DNA of 64,000 nt from Clostridium folliculivorans (GCF_024341905.1 NZ_BQXY01000011.1:62001-126000), one strand, 5' to 3'. Shown: positions 25,834 to 35,953, counted from the stretch's first letter. Notes: a model not told the origin generated them from the letters alone. Numbers and translations are program-made.

Positions 25834-26823
25834 GTGAGTATTTTAGTATGTGGCGGAGCAGGGTATATAGGATCTCATTGTGTGTATGAGCTTATTGAAA
25901 GAGGAGAAGAAGTTGTAGTTGTCGATAATCTCCAGACTGGACATAAAGAGGCTTTACATCCAGAAGCTAAGTTCTATGAAGGAGATATAAGAGAATATAG
26001 TTTCCTTGATAAGGTTTTTAAAGATAATAATATAGAAGGTGTAATTCACTTTGCAGCAAATTCACTTGTTGGTGAAAGCATGCAATTACCGTTAAAGTAT
26101 TATAATAATAATGTTCATGGTACTGAGGTATTGCTTCAAGCAATGGTTGATAATAATGTGAAAAAGATAGTATTTTCGTCTACTGCAGCAGTTTATGGTG
26201 AACCAGAAAGAGTTCCTATAACTGAGACAGATAAGACAGAACCTACTAACACTTATGGTGAAACAAAACTTGCTATGGAAAAGATGATGAAGTGGGCTGA
26301 TAAGGCACATGGCTTAAGATATATAGCTCTTAGATATTTTAATGTTGCAGGAGCTCATCCAAATGGATTAATAGGAGAAGCTCATAATCCTGAAACTCAC
26401 TTAATTCCACTTATTTTGCAAGTTCCTCTAAATAAGAGAGAAAAGATAAGCATTTATGGAGAAGATTATGAAACTAAGGATGGGACATGTATAAGAGATT
26501 ATATACATGTAAAAGATCTTATTGATGCGCATATATTAGCATTTAATAAATTAAGAGATGGATGGCAAAGTGATGTCTTTAATTTAGGAAATGGCAGTGG
26601 TTTTACTGTTAAAGAAATGATAGATGCAGCTAGAAAGGTTACATCTCATGCAATACCAGCGGAAGTATGTCCAAGAAGGGCTGGAGACCCAGCAGTTCTT
26701 ATTGCATCTAGTGAAAAAGCTAAAAATATCTTAGGTTGGGAGCCTAAGTATAATAATGTAGAAGAGATAATAGCGGATGCTTGGAAATTCCATGAAAGTC
26801 ATGTAAACGGCTTTGAGGAATAA
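25834..26823 (+). CDS. galE: UDP-glucose 4-epimerase
   Basis: 329 residues from GTG 25834, preceded by GTAGGAG with 9-base spacing; ATG 25825 touches the ribosome site and is rejected. Rossmann motif GGAGYIGSH at residues 7-15, SSTAAVYGEPERVP and catalytic YGETKLAMEK (Tyr-x3-Lys), then LRYFNVAGAHPNG. Interconverts UDP-galactose and UDP-glucose. Second gene of the gal operon. Confidence 0.97.
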   Translation: MSILVCGGAGYIGSHCVYELIERGEEVVVVDNLQTGHKEALHPEAKFYEGDIREYSFLDKVFKDNNIEGVIHFAANSLVGESMQLPLKYYNNNVHGTEVLLQAMVDNNVKKIVFSSTAAVYGEPERVPITETDKTEPTNTYGETKLAMEKMMKWADKAHGLRYIALRYFNVAGAHPNGLIGEAHNPETHLIPLILQVPLNKREKISIYGEDYETKDGTCIRDYIHVKDLIDAHILAFNKLRDGWQSDVFNLGNGSGFTVKEMIDAARKVTSHAIPAEVCPRRAGDPAVLIASSEKAKNILGWEPKYNNVEEIIADAWKFHESHVNGFEE

Positions 26824-26856
26824 AAAGCTACTTTAAATTATAGGGGATATGAAGAG

Positions 26857-28368
26857 ATGGATATAAATATTTCAAAAGAAATAGAAAGACTATTAGAATA
26901 TGCTATAAATAAGGAATTAATAGATCCGCTAGATAAGATATATACCAGAAATAGATTGATGGAAGTATTGCAGTTGAAAGAACTTGGGTGTATTGAAGCA
27001 GGCGAAGAATTTGAGGAATTAGAGCCTATATTAGATAACATACTCACTTGGGCATTAGATAATGACATTTTAAAGGATAGTGGGTTTGTTTCTAGGAATT
27101 TATTTGACACTAAAATTATGGGATGCCTTATAGGCAGACCTTCTGAGGTAATACAAAAGTTCTACTCATTATATGATTTAGATAAGAAAAAGGCTACTGA
27201 ATTTTTTTATAATTTGAGTATAGATTCTAATTACGTAAGAATGGATAGAATTAAAAAAAATTTGAGCTGGAAGGTAAGTACTGAGTATGGAGATATAGAT
27301 ATAACCATAAATTTATCTAAGCCAGAGAAAGATCCTAAAGAAATAGCAAAGGCTAAAAGTATTCCATCAAGCTCATATCCCAAATGTCTTTTATGTAAAG
27401 AAAATGAAGGCTATGAAGGAACATTAAATCATCCGGCTAGACAAAATCACAGAATAATTCCATTAGAGCTCGATAAAGAAACTTGGTATCTGCAATATTC
27501 ACCTTATATTTATTATAATGAGCATTGTATTGTATTAAAAGGTAAGCATGAAGAAATGAAGGTAACAGAAAGTACATTTTTAAGATTATTACAATTTGTT
27601 GAAAAGTTTCCTCACTACTTTATAGGTTCTAATGCAGACTTGCCAATAGTAGGAGGATCAATCTTGACACATGACCATTTTCAAGGTGGAAACTATGAAT
27701 TTGCAATGGCTGTAGCTCCTATTGAAAAAAGTTATACAATTAAAGGTTTTGAGGAAATATCAATTGGAAGAGTAAAATGGCCAATGAGTGTTATTAGATT
27801 ACAATCAAATAGCATAGAGAAGCTAATGGATTTTTCTGATTATGTTTTGACTAAGTGGAAAAGTTATTCTGATGATTTAGTAGGCGTTATTGCATTTACA
27901 GAAAATGTACCTCATAACACAATAACCCCTATTGCTAGAAGAAGAGGAGATTTATTCGAAATTGATTTAGTACTCAGAAATAATAGGACTTCTAAGGAGT
28001 ATCCATTTGGAATTTTTCATCCACATGAAGAACTTCATCACATTAAGAAAGAAAATATAGGGCTTATAGAAGTAATGGGACTCGCAGTACTTCCACCTAG
28101 ATTGAAAGATGAGTTGAAGGAATTAGAAGGATATTTAATAAATAAAGAGAAAATACAAGATATTAAAGAGGATTCTAATATATTTAAGCATAAAAAGTGG
28201 GCAGAAGATATAGTTTGTAAATACAGTAAGATAGATGATGCTAATATTGATAAAATAATTAAACAAGAAGTTGGACTAAAGTTTATAAAGGTTCTTGAAC
28301 ATGCAGGAGTATTTAAGAGAGATAAAGAAGGGTTAAAAGCTTTTGATGACTTTATAATGAGTTTATAG
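26857..28368 (+). CDS. galT: UDP-glucose--hexose-1-phosphate uridylyltransferase (Firmicute GalT class)
   Basis: 503 residues, the long GalT class of Firmicutes rather than the 350-residue class. Active-site segment GGSILTHDHFQGG near residue 268 holds the catalytic His, with CLLCKENEGYEGTLNHPARQNHR before it and HNTITPIARRRGD after. Transfers UMP from UDP-glucose to galactose-1-phosphate, completing the Leloir set with galK and galE. Starts 33 bases after galE. Confidence 0.96.
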   Translation: MDINISKEIERLLEYAINKELIDPLDKIYTRNRLMEVLQLKELGCIEAGEEFEELEPILDNILTWALDNDILKDSGFVSRNLFDTKIMGCLIGRPSEVIQKFYSLYDLDKKKATEFFYNLSIDSNYVRMDRIKKNLSWKVSTEYGDIDITINLSKPEKDPKEIAKAKSIPSSSYPKCLLCKENEGYEGTLNHPARQNHRIIPLELDKETWYLQYSPYIYYNEHCIVLKGKHEEMKVTESTFLRLLQFVEKFPHYFIGSNADLPIVGGSILTHDHFQGGNYEFAMAVAPIEKSYTIKGFEEISIGRVKWPMSVIRLQSNSIEKLMDFSDYVLTKWKSYSDDLVGVIAFTENVPHNTITPIARRRGDLFEIDLVLRNNRTSKEYPFGIFHPHEELHHIKKENIGLIEVMGLAVLPPRLKDELKELEGYLINKEKIQDIKEDSNIFKHKKWAEDIVCKYSKIDDANIDKIIKQEVGLKFIKVLEHAGVFKRDKEGLKAFDDFIMSL

Positions 28369-28390
28369 CATTAAATATGAAACTGAATTT

Positions 28391-28478
28391 ATTTGCATGT
28401 TAAGTTTTCCTCTCATACGTACAGAAATGCAAATAAGCAAAAAAATCGCTAATGAAATCACATTAGCGATTTTTTTAT
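28391..28478. repeat. Dispersed repeat family B, copy 2, acting as terminator
   Basis: ATTTGCATG...GAAATGCAAAT outer hairpin, then GCAAAAAAATCGCTAATG, loop and CATTAGCGATTTTTTT. The second hairpin (28439-28478) is a strong bidirectional terminator between convergent galT and the protease gene. Confidence 0.85.
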
Positions 28479-28490
28479 TGGATTTACAAC

Positions 28491-30518
28491 TTAAAAAGTA
28501 GCTTTTAAGTTGTATTTAGTAGCGGTACTATAAGCACTATTATAACCGAATACTAGTACATAGTATGTTCCAGAAGTAGATGGGGTATAACTTATGCTTT
28601 CGGAAGTTGTGGAACCATTAATTGATTTTGCAACTAAAGTACCACTGCTATTATATAGATATAAATCGTAATCCTTTGGTAGGTTTGTTAGGTTTATACT
28701 TATAGCTTTTCCGGCAGTAGCACTTAACTTATAATAATCTTTATCAGTTGATGTAGCTATATATGAACTATAAGTTGTGCCAGAAGTTATAGCATAGGCT
28801 TGGCTTGTAGAGTCATTTGGTTCATATGGATCACTTATTGATGTAGAACCTATTCCAACAGTTGTAAATGCATTATTTACTGCTGTTACTTCTGCGCTAG
28901 AAGCACCATATAAGTCGGTTGCAGCTTTTGCTAGAGCATTTCTAGCACCAAGGAAATCTGTTGATGCAGTCATATAGGTAGTTAATCCTCTATAGTATAT
29001 CTTAGAAGTTTTTTCGCAACCAAGAGTTTGAGCAACAAGATATGCAGCTTTATTAGTTATACCACTGTTAGTATGAACTCCGCCGTAATCACTTGTAGTA
29101 TGAACATAGTTACTATAGGTAGCTGGTTGTCCATATAACGTAGGGTTAGCCAGGCTTCTTAGCGCATCGCCAGCAGTTCCAGGAGTATATACATCATCTC
29201 CTACTACCCAGTCAGCTGAGTTGAACTGCCATGTTCCTCCGCTCTTAACATTATACTTATCATAAGTTTCGATTAAAACACCTAATACATCTGACATTGA
29301 TTCATTTAAGGCACCTGGTTCATCTTGATAGTTAAGATTAGCAGTATATTGAGTTACTCCGTGGGTTAATTCATGACCTATTACATCTAAATCACCACTA
29401 AGGTAGGTAAAAGTGGTACCATCACCATCACCATAAACCATCTGGTTGCCATCCCAATAAGCATTATTATAGGCTGTGTCGTAGTGTGTTGTTGAGATTA
29501 TTGACATACCATTATTATCTATACTATTTCTTCCAAGAAGGTTTTTGTAGAAATCATAAACTACTCCTGCAAAATAATGGGCGCTTACAGATGCTTTAAA
29601 AGCTGTTGTATTGAATGTAGAAGAACTATTAACTACTAGAGTTCCTGGTTCTACCTGTTTGTTATTTGCAGTATAAGTTTTTATTTGACCGGTCATTGGT
29701 TTAGTTGTATCTATCATTTGGTATGATGATCCAGAAAGATATAAGTTTAATGGTTTACTACTTCCATCTACTGAAGTTCCTGTTCCGGTAGCAGCTCCAT
29801 CAAATCTTATCTTACTTTGTTTGTCAATTACACTTCCTGAATTTGTATCGATAAATACATCCCAGTTGGCTATTTCAGGGTCTAAATAATAGATATTAAC
29901 TTTATAGGTCTCATAAGCTTTGTTGTTTAATACAATTATTTGTTTTTCAACAGTAGGGTCTTTGCTTAAAGAATTAAATTTGAATTGCTTTTTTGCTATA
30001 TCAATAGCCTGTTTATCTGTAATGGTGGAAGCTACTAGTGATTTTGGAGAATCTATATCATTAGCTACAGAACCAGATACATTAGAGACAATACCATCCT
30101 TGTTAAATTGAACTAAGATTTCTGCACCTCTTACTGGTATACCATTCATTAATTGAGCGGCTTTTACATTAGTAAACCCTAAGTTATCCTTATTAATTGA
30201 TAGAATCTTAAAGTTATTAGAATCACCTTTTACACCAAACAAAGCTCTGTTGTCTTCAAGGAATGTTAAAGCAGACTTCTCATCAATATTTTGCTTCTCT
30301 GAAAGTTTTCCTGAAACAAAGACATGTAACTTCCCGTCCTTTTCATTGCTTTTATGAAGATCAGTCTTCAACTTTCCCTCGCTTAATTTAGAAAGCTTGT
30401 CCATTATTTCTGATTTTTTATCATTAGTATTGATACTTGGTTCTAATGCTTTAGCTTGTACCGCATATGTGGTAATTACTGATAAAGCTATTAGAGATGA
30501 AATGATTTTTTTCTTCAT
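28491..30518 (-). CDS. Secreted thermolysin-like M4 metalloprotease with PPC domain
   Basis: 675 residues. Signal peptide 1-24 (ends VQAKA), an FTP/PepSY propeptide to about residue 235, the M4 catalytic domain to about 560, and a C-terminal PPC domain from about 570. Zinc ligands His 382 and His 386 with Glu 383 in HELTH, third ligand Glu 406 in GALNESMSD, and proton-donor His 482 in GGVHTNSGI are all present, so it should be active. It is exported as a zymogen and degrades external protein. ATG 30518 follows AAAGGGGG. Monocistronic. Confidence 0.96.
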   Translation of the reverse strand: MKKKIISSLIALSVITTYAVQAKALEPSINTNDKKSEIMDKLSKLSEGKLKTDLHKSNEKDGKLHVFVSGKLSEKQNIDEKSALTFLEDNRALFGVKGDSNNFKILSINKDNLGFTNVKAAQLMNGIPVRGAEILVQFNKDGIVSNVSGSVANDIDSPKSLVASTITDKQAIDIAKKQFKFNSLSKDPTVEKQIIVLNNKAYETYKVNIYYLDPEIANWDVFIDTNSGSVIDKQSKIRFDGAATGTGTSVDGSSKPLNLYLSGSSYQMIDTTKPMTGQIKTYTANNKQVEPGTLVVNSSSTFNTTAFKASVSAHYFAGVVYDFYKNLLGRNSIDNNGMSIISTTHYDTAYNNAYWDGNQMVYGDGDGTTFTYLSGDLDVIGHELTHGVTQYTANLNYQDEPGALNESMSDVLGVLIETYDKYNVKSGGTWQFNSADWVVGDDVYTPGTAGDALRSLANPTLYGQPATYSNYVHTTSDYGGVHTNSGITNKAAYLVAQTLGCEKTSKIYYRGLTTYMTASTDFLGARNALAKAATDLYGASSAEVTAVNNAFTTVGIGSTSISDPYEPNDSTSQAYAITSGTTYSSYIATSTDKDYYKLSATAGKAISINLTNLPKDYDLYLYNSSGTLVAKSINGSTTSESISYTPSTSGTYYVLVFGYNSAYSTATKYNLKATF

Positions 30519-31148
30519 TTTAGTTCCCCCTTTTTATAGATTTGTTTATGACTCTAAATCAATGTCCCTTAAACCAGAATTATTGCCCCAAAATTCTTGG
30601 CCAGAGAATATTTAAACCACAGTAATACAATGGTTTAAGTTAACAGATTAAAGAGTTTAATTTATATTATATCTTTCAAACAAATATATAAAGTTCCATT
30701 TTAATGAGAATTTGGTTAAAAAACCAAAATATCTTTGTGGATTTAGCAAAAGCTTTGATTATCTTATGTTTACAAAAATAAAATAATTATGTTAACAATT
30801 GAGCACTAATGCTAAAATTTTAAAAACCAAATGCTTTTATTTAGGTTACATAATATTATTATAGAAACTTTATATTTATCTATAGAAGTATCACTTCGAA
30901 CCGAAATCTATTTTTAAAACTCTCACTGATTTTGGTGAGAGAATTTAAAAATAATATATTTTATTACGAGATGATACATCAATATAATATATATAATTTT
31001 AAATACATTAGATTAGTATAAATAATTATATAAGATGAATATAATTATTAAGGCAATAAAATGGGTAATTATAGATGTATCTAGTTTTAAACTCAATTTA
31101 TATTTAAGCCTTCTATTTCCTAAGAAATATATAAGGGGGACATTATAA
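30519..31148. other. 630-base divergent intergenic region
   Basis: Lies between the protease (minus) and CobW (plus) genes. It contains family A repeat copy 3 (30882-30985); the rest is AT-rich with both promoters. I see no gene and no clear metal-box operator. Confidence 0.45.
30882..30985. repeat. Dispersed palindromic repeat family A, copy 3
   Basis: ATAGAAGTATCACTTCGAAC...CTATTTTTAAAAC, hairpin TCTCACTGATTTTGGTGAGA, then TTTAAAAATAATA...TTACGAGATGATACATCAAT. Same architecture as the copy between galK and galE; the outer arms pair as GTATCA.CTTCG against CGAGATGATAC. Confidence 0.82.
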
Positions 31149-32117
31149 ATGAAGATTGACATAATTTCAGGCTTCTTAGGGTCAGGTAAGACTACCTTGA
31201 TAAAAAAACTTATCAGTGAACAGCTATATAAGGAAAGAGTAGTAATTATAGAAAATGAATATGGTGAAGTAGGTATAGATGGTGCTTTACTCTGTGAAAA
31301 TGATATAAAAGTAAAAGAACTTGTATCCGGTTGTATATGCTGTAGCATAGCTAATGATTTTGTTAAAGGTATTGATGAAATTTTAAAGGAGTATAATCCA
31401 GATAGATTAATTATAGAGCCATCGGGTGTAGCCAAACTATCAAAAGTAGTTTCTCTTATTAGGACATGCGATACCATAGTTAATAAGAAAATAAACATCC
31501 AGGCTGTAGTAGTTGATATAAAGAATTTTGATATGTATATAACTAATTTCGGAGAGTTTTATACAAATCAAATAGTCAATGCGAGGACTGTAATACTTAG
31601 TAGAACTCAAAATACCAGTGATCAGGAATTCACTCACGTAGTGATGGCAATAAGAAAGATAAATCCAAGATGTTCTATAATAACAACTCCTTGGGAGAGA
31701 TTATCTTCTCAAAGAATACTAACTGTTTGCGAGCAAAGATTAGAAGATTTAATGAGAGACTCTAATCAGGCAAAAAAGACTTTAAATATTACACATGTTA
31801 TAAGGGATTCTAGAACAACTACTAATAGTACTGCAAAGGATGTATTTGAAGTTTGGTCTAAAGAAATTACAGATAGATTTACTGTTGATGAGATTAAAAT
31901 TATATTAGAGAAATTCAAGGATGAGAGAGCTGTTGGGTTTATTATAAGAGCTAAAGGAATTATTGAATTGACTGATGATAAGTGGATCCAATTTGATTAT
32001 ATTCATGACTATATAAGTATAAATTATATAAAAGTTAAAGATTCAAGACGAGTTTCTGTAATAGGAATAGATTTGAATAGGCCAATGATAGAAGAACTAT
32101 TTTCTTCTCATTTATAA
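31149..32117 (+). CDS. G3E GTPase, CobW/YeiR-type putative metallochaperone
   Basis: 322 residues. P-loop GFLGSGKT at 8-15, the metal-binding CxCC motif (Cys 62, Cys 64, Cys 65 in SGCICCSI) and IIEPSGVAKL, the G3 region. A C-terminal CobW_C-like part follows from about 220. There is no His-rich loop. COG0523 proteins deliver or allocate metals, often zinc. It heads a tight operon with a second GTPase and two membrane proteins. ATG 31149 follows AAGGGGGAC. The metal cannot be told from sequence. Confidence 0.88.
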   Translation: MKIDIISGFLGSGKTTLIKKLISEQLYKERVVIIENEYGEVGIDGALLCENDIKVKELVSGCICCSIANDFVKGIDEILKEYNPDRLIIEPSGVAKLSKVVSLIRTCDTIVNKKINIQAVVVDIKNFDMYITNFGEFYTNQIVNARTVILSRTQNTSDQEFTHVVMAIRKINPRCSIITTPWERLSSQRILTVCEQRLEDLMRDSNQAKKTLNITHVIRDSRTTTNSTAKDVFEVWSKEITDRFTVDEIKIILEKFKDERAVGFIIRAKGIIELTDDKWIQFDYIHDYISINYIKVKDSRRVSVIGIDLNRPMIEELFSSHL

Positions 32118-32141
32118 AATTGATTGTTCTAGGAGGGAAAA

Positions 32142-32741
32142 ATGCTAAAGAAAATTGAAGTAGAACTTATTACTGGTTTTTTGAGTGCTGGAAAAACATC
32201 GTTTCTCCAGTCCTTTATTGATATATCAAATAAAGAAGGTTCTGAAATACTAATAATACAATGTGAAAATGGCAGAGCTCAGCTGCCTGAAGGATTGTTA
32301 AATAAGAAAAAAGTTGTGTTAAGGAAATATAAAAATAATCAAGAATTAGATTATAAAAGTTTTCTAAATAGCATAAACTTCCACGATCCCAAGAGGATTG
32401 TAATTGAATGTAACGGAGTTTGTAATCTAGATGAGTTTTTAAATTTCTTAAATTCAGGTAATTTAAGAAAAAGGATAAAGGTTACAGGGATAATCACAGT
32501 AGTTGATTGTGTGACGATGAATATGTTTCTAAAGAACATGTCATCTCTGATCCTTCCAAATCTTAGAGCTGCTGATTTAATTGTATTAAATAATTGTGAT
32601 TTTGTAGGGACAAAGAAAGCAGAAGAATTAGAACAGATATTAAAGGATATAAACCTTCATGCACATATATTAAGATGTCATAGTTCCATCAATCTCGATG
32701 AGGATGTAAGAAACTGTACTATAATTAAAAAATTTATTTAA
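32142..32741 (+). CDS. Second, shortened G3E (CobW-like) GTPase
   Basis: 199 residues. P-loop GFLSAGKTS near 12-20, IIVECNGVCNL as G3-like region and VLNNCD as the base-recognition motif. It lacks the CxCC metal motif and the whole C-terminal CobW domain, so it is about 120 residues shorter than its neighbour and may act as a regulatory or heterodimer partner. Ribosome site AGGAGG precedes ATG 32142, 24 bases after the first GTPase. Confidence 0.8.
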   Translation: MLKKIEVELITGFLSAGKTSFLQSFIDISNKEGSEILIIQCENGRAQLPEGLLNKKKVVLRKYKNNQELDYKSFLNSINFHDPKRIVIECNGVCNLDEFLNFLNSGNLRKRIKVTGIITVVDCVTMNMFLKNMSSLILPNLRAADLIVLNNCDFVGTKKAEELEQILKDINLHAHILRCHSSINLDEDVRNCTIIKKFI

Positions 32742-32752
32742 AGAGGATTAAA

Positions 32753-33655
32753 ATGAATAATATTATTGGAATAGTTCAATATTTTTCACTTATTTTTGCT
32801 AGCATATTTTTAGAAGCATTGCCATTCATAATAATTGGTGCACTAGTATCTGCCTTTATACAAACATTCTTAGATGAGCAACTTATAAAAAAAATAATAC
32901 CTAAGAATAAGATATTGGGTGGAATAATAGCTGCTTTGGTAGGGATGATCTTTCCGGTATGTGAATGTGCAACAGTACCAATTGGAAGAGGATTAATAAA
33001 GAAAGGAGTGCCACTAAATGTCGCTGTAACATATATGCTTGCAACTCCCATAATAAATCCTGTTGTTTTGATGTCTACTTACTATGCTTTTAATGGAAGT
33101 ATAAAAGTATTACTTTATAGAGCTGGATTTGGACTTATAATAGCAATTACAGTGGGATATATAATAGATATATTAAATGGAGATTCAAATGTTCTATCTG
33201 AAAGAGGTTTTTTTGTAGAAGATAAATGTAATTGCGGATGTAGTGGATATCAAAGTAATAAATCAAAATTGTTAACTATCTTGAACCATTCATCCAAAGA
33301 ATTATATGATATAGGAAAGTACTTCATAATTGGTGCAGCATTGGCAGCATTATGCCAAGTACTCATTCCAAGGGACAAGCTAACTATGGTAGGACAAAAT
33401 ATCCCTATATCAATAATAGTAATGATGCTTTTTGCATTTTTATCATCACTATGCTCAGAAGCTGATGCTTTTGTTGCAAGTACATTTTTAGGAAGTTTCA
33501 GCCTAGGTGCAGTTATGTCATTTTTGATTCTTGGTCCAATGATAGATCTAAAAAATACAGTAATGCTATTTTCAACATTTAAGAAAGGTTTTGTATTTAA
33601 GCTGCTATTCTGCATATTTTCACTTTGTTTTATAGCTGCCTGTTTAATATATTAG
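32753..33655 (+). CDS. YcgR/ArsP-type (UPF0718) membrane permease
   Basis: 300 residues, about eight membrane helices. The conserved FPVCECATVPIGRGLIKKGVPLNVAV motif near residue 64 and TPIINPVVL mark the UPF0718 family, members of which move metal or metalloid species. A cytosolic or extracytosolic loop contains CNCGC near 162 and helix SLCSEADAFVAS near 225, extra Cys suited to metal handling. Starts 11 bases after the second GTPase with AGAGGA; its stop lies 11 bases before the next start. Confidence 0.87.
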   Translation: MNNIIGIVQYFSLIFASIFLEALPFIIIGALVSAFIQTFLDEQLIKKIIPKNKILGGIIAALVGMIFPVCECATVPIGRGLIKKGVPLNVAVTYMLATPIINPVVLMSTYYAFNGSIKVLLYRAGFGLIIAITVGYIIDILNGDSNVLSERGFFVEDKCNCGCSGYQSNKSKLLTILNHSSKELYDIGKYFIIGAALAALCQVLIPRDKLTMVGQNIPISIIVMMLFAFLSSLCSEADAFVASTFLGSFSLGAVMSFLILGPMIDLKNTVMLFSTFKKGFVFKLLFCIFSLCFIAACLIY

Positions 33656-33666
33656 GGGGTGAAGCT

Positions 33667-34410
33667 ATGAAGAAATTCAACATCAACGAACTTATATGGT
33701 TTTTAATTTTGGTACTTAGCTCTATGCTACTAATGTATCTTTTAAGAACCTCAGGTATAGCTAATTTTGTGCATCCTAAGATGAATAAGTACTTGATTTT
33801 CGCAATAGTGGTACTTTTAGTTATAGCAGTCATACAGTTTTTTAAGATATTTACTGTACCTGATAGAGGAGGAATAAGAAAAGATTACTTTATATTTATA
33901 GCTGCAATTCTCGCAATAGGATTAGCTACTAATAAAGATATGGGAACTGAGGGGATTAATTTAAAGGGAATAAAGCTTTCAACTAGGAGTTATTGGGATG
34001 TAACCGGAGACAATCATCATCATTTTGATAAGATTCCTGATGGAGTAATAGAGTTAATTGGCGAGAATTATTATTGTTATTTAGAAGATATAGAAAAGAA
34101 TATGGATAAGTTTAAAGGGCGTCAAGTTATAACAGAGGGGCTTGTATATAAGAATAGTAGCATGAATAAAAATGAGTTTATAATAGCTAGGAGTGTAATG
34201 AGTTGTTGCGCAGCAGATTCTCAGATAATTGGTATAAAAATTATATCTCAATTTGATAAAACATATGATGGTCAATGGGTTCAGGTTAAAGGTACGCTAA
34301 GTAGTACTACAGTTTATGAAGGTAATAAGCTTGTTGAAGTGCCTATTATTAAAGCGGAGGGTATTGAAGTAACTAAAAAGCCTTCTAATCAATATATATA
34401 TCAAAATTAA
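33667..34410 (+). CDS. YcgQ/TIGR03943-type membrane protein
   Basis: 247 residues from ATG 33667 (AGGGGGTGAAG upstream); a longer frame back to 33625 overlaps the permease gene. Three membrane helices in the first 100 residues, then a soluble domain with DNHHHFDKIPDG and SCCAADSQIIG. This pairs with UPF0718 permeases in Bacillus (ycgR-ycgQ) and is often next to COG0523 GTPases, matching this operon. Likely a two-component membrane complex for metal homeostasis; direction of transport unknown. Confidence 0.82.
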   Translation: MKKFNINELIWFLILVLSSMLLMYLLRTSGIANFVHPKMNKYLIFAIVVLLVIAVIQFFKIFTVPDRGGIRKDYFIFIAAILAIGLATNKDMGTEGINLKGIKLSTRSYWDVTGDNHHHFDKIPDGVIELIGENYYCYLEDIEKNMDKFKGRQVITEGLVYKNSSMNKNEFIIARSVMSCCAADSQIIGIKIISQFDKTYDGQWVQVKGTLSSTTVYEGNKLVEVPIIKAEGIEVTKKPSNQYIYQN

Positions 34411-34511
34411 AAGTAAATATATAATTAGATATTAATCTTATTAAGTTAATTACGATATTAAAGTAATAAGAGTAAATTAATTATTATTAACGGAAATGCG
34501 ATGAGGTTAAG

Positions 34512-34985
34512 ATGAAAAAAATAAAGTTTATATGGATAGTTTTTTGTCTATTTATTATATCTTTAATATCTATAAGTCTTTATCCTGCTATCCCTAAACC
34601 AGATCAAATAGTTGTTCATAGAATGCAAAAATCAATAACTATATCTAAACAGGATAAGAGATATAATGAGATATTAACATTAACAAATAAGAGATTTACT
34701 ATACGGAATTCTCAATCTGATATAAGTAATAGTGAAAAGGAAGTTTTTATAAAGAATAGTTCTGAGTCTTTAGAGTTTGTATATAATCGACCACAATCGT
34801 ACAGATCTAAAAAAGGTTTTATTCATTCTATAACATATGATAGATTGCTATTTCCTATTGAGTCTTCAGATAAAATCGAATCAACATATGTATTTTTTGG
34901 TTCAGCAGATGGATACTATAATATTACAGTTAAGGATTTATTAAAAGCGGATAAGCTCGTAGATACCCTAAAAGATATAAATTAG
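34512..34985 (+). CDS. Small membrane-anchored hypothetical protein
   Basis: 157 residues. One N-terminal hydrophobic helix (about residues 5-25) followed by IPKPDQIVVHRMQKSITISK, giving an anchored extracytoplasmic domain. Not recognised with confidence; the pattern resembles small Clostridium/Bacillus proteins with an I-P-x-P-x-x-I start after the helix (possibly DUF5301). It has a moderate ribosome site (GATGAGGTTAAG). It may be the last gene of the metal operon or independent. Confidence 0.65.
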   Translation: MKKIKFIWIVFCLFIISLISISLYPAIPKPDQIVVHRMQKSITISKQDKRYNEILTLTNKRFTIRNSQSDISNSEKEVFIKNSSESLEFVYNRPQSYRSKKGFIHSITYDRLLFPIESSDKIESTYVFFGSADGYYNITVKDLLKADKLVDTLKDIN

Positions 34986-35073
34986 TTCACAAAATAATAG
35001 TTAACAGTTTTATTGTTTTTATGATAAAATTAATGTAAACTTTGGCTATGTATTTTAAAGAGGAGGGGTTATA

Positions 35074-35853
35074 GTGAATCCAGTTGCATTTAATATATTT
35101 GGACTTGATATTAGGTGGTATGGTCTTTTAATTTCATTTGGAGTTCTTGCTGCTTTAACATTAGGTTATTTCACCTGCAGACTAAAAGGAACAGATTTCG
35201 ATAAACTTATGGATATTTTTATCATAGCTTTCCCAATGGCTATTATAGGAGCAAGATTATATTATGTAGTATTTGAATTTGATTATTATAAAAATAATTT
35301 AAATCAGATAATAAATATTAGGCAAGGTGGCCTTGCAATTCACGGAGGGGTAATCTTTGCGCTAGTTACTGCATTTATATATACAAAGATAAAAAAGCTT
35401 GATTTTTTTGAATTTGCAGATATTGCTGCACCTTCAATAATATTAGCTCAAGCCATAGGAAGATGGGGAAATTTCTTTAATAGTGAGGCACACGGGGGAC
35501 CGGTTACTAAGGAATTTATAAGCAAGTTTCCTGAATTTATACAAAAGGGTATGTTTATAGATGGTACTTATTATCATCCTACCTTCTTATATGAATCTTT
35601 ATGGAATGTTTTGGTTTGCTTGATCTTATTATTTATACTATATAAGAGAAAGAACAACCATAAAGGTATAGTGCTTGGTAGCTATATGATTTTATATTCT
35701 ATAGGAAGATTTTTTATAGAAGGATTAAGAACAGATAGTCTTTATATGGCTTATGGTCTGAGAACTGCTCAAGTAGTCAGCGGGTTAGGTGTAATTTTCG
35801 GTATAATTATGATAACTGCAATAGTTAGAAGAAAAAAGGGGATATTTTATTAG
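35074..35853 (+). CDS. lgt: Prolipoprotein diacylglyceryl transferase
   Basis: 259 residues, about seven membrane helices. Signature [16 protein letters not shown] near residue 128, GGLAIHGGV near 88 and the [14 protein letters not shown] end. Attaches diacylglycerol to the lipobox Cys of prelipoproteins, including the binding proteins in this window. GTG 35074 follows AAGAGGAGGGG. Confidence 0.96.
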   Translation: MNPVAFNIFGLDIRWYGLLISFGVLAALTLGYFTCRLKGTDFDKLMDIFIIAFPMAIIGARLYYVVFEFDYYKNNLNQIINIRQGGLAIHGGVIFALVTAFIYTKIKKLDFFEFADIAAPSIILAQAIGRWGNFFNSEAHGGPVTKEFISKFPEFIQKGMFIDGTYYHPTFLYESLWNVLVCLILLFILYKRKNNHKGIVLGSYMILYSIGRFFIEGLRTDSLYMAYGLRTAQVVSGLGVIFGIIMITAIVRRKKGIFY

Positions 35854-35858
35854 TATAT

Positions 35859-35889
35859 AATGGGGCATTATCTATATGCCTCATTTTTA
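35859..35889 (+). terminator. Intrinsic terminator after lgt
   Basis: AATGGGGCAT (35859-35868) pairs with ATGCCTCATT (35876-35885), followed by TTTAA. Confidence 0.75.
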
Positions 35890-35924
35890 AACAACCTATA
35901 CTATTAAAGGATAAAATTTGTCTG

Positions 35925-35953
35925 TTGACGAATTTTATATAAACAGATATAAT
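35925..35953 (+). promoter_or_regulatory. Strong promoter of tRNA-Ser and SRP RNA
   Basis: TTGACG (35925-35930), 17-base spacer, TATAAT (35948-35953). Near-consensus sigma-A promoter 50 bases before the tRNA, as expected for stable RNA. Confidence 0.85.

Noticed and set aside
30519-31148. Zur or Fur box upstream of the CobW operon
   Set aside because: No convincing palindrome of the expected length; the visible palindrome is repeat family A.
32142-32741. Short G3E GTPase as a frameshifted pseudogene
   Set aside because: It has its own ribosome site, a clean stop 11 bases before the next gene and all GTP-binding motifs; shortening looks stable rather than a recent break.
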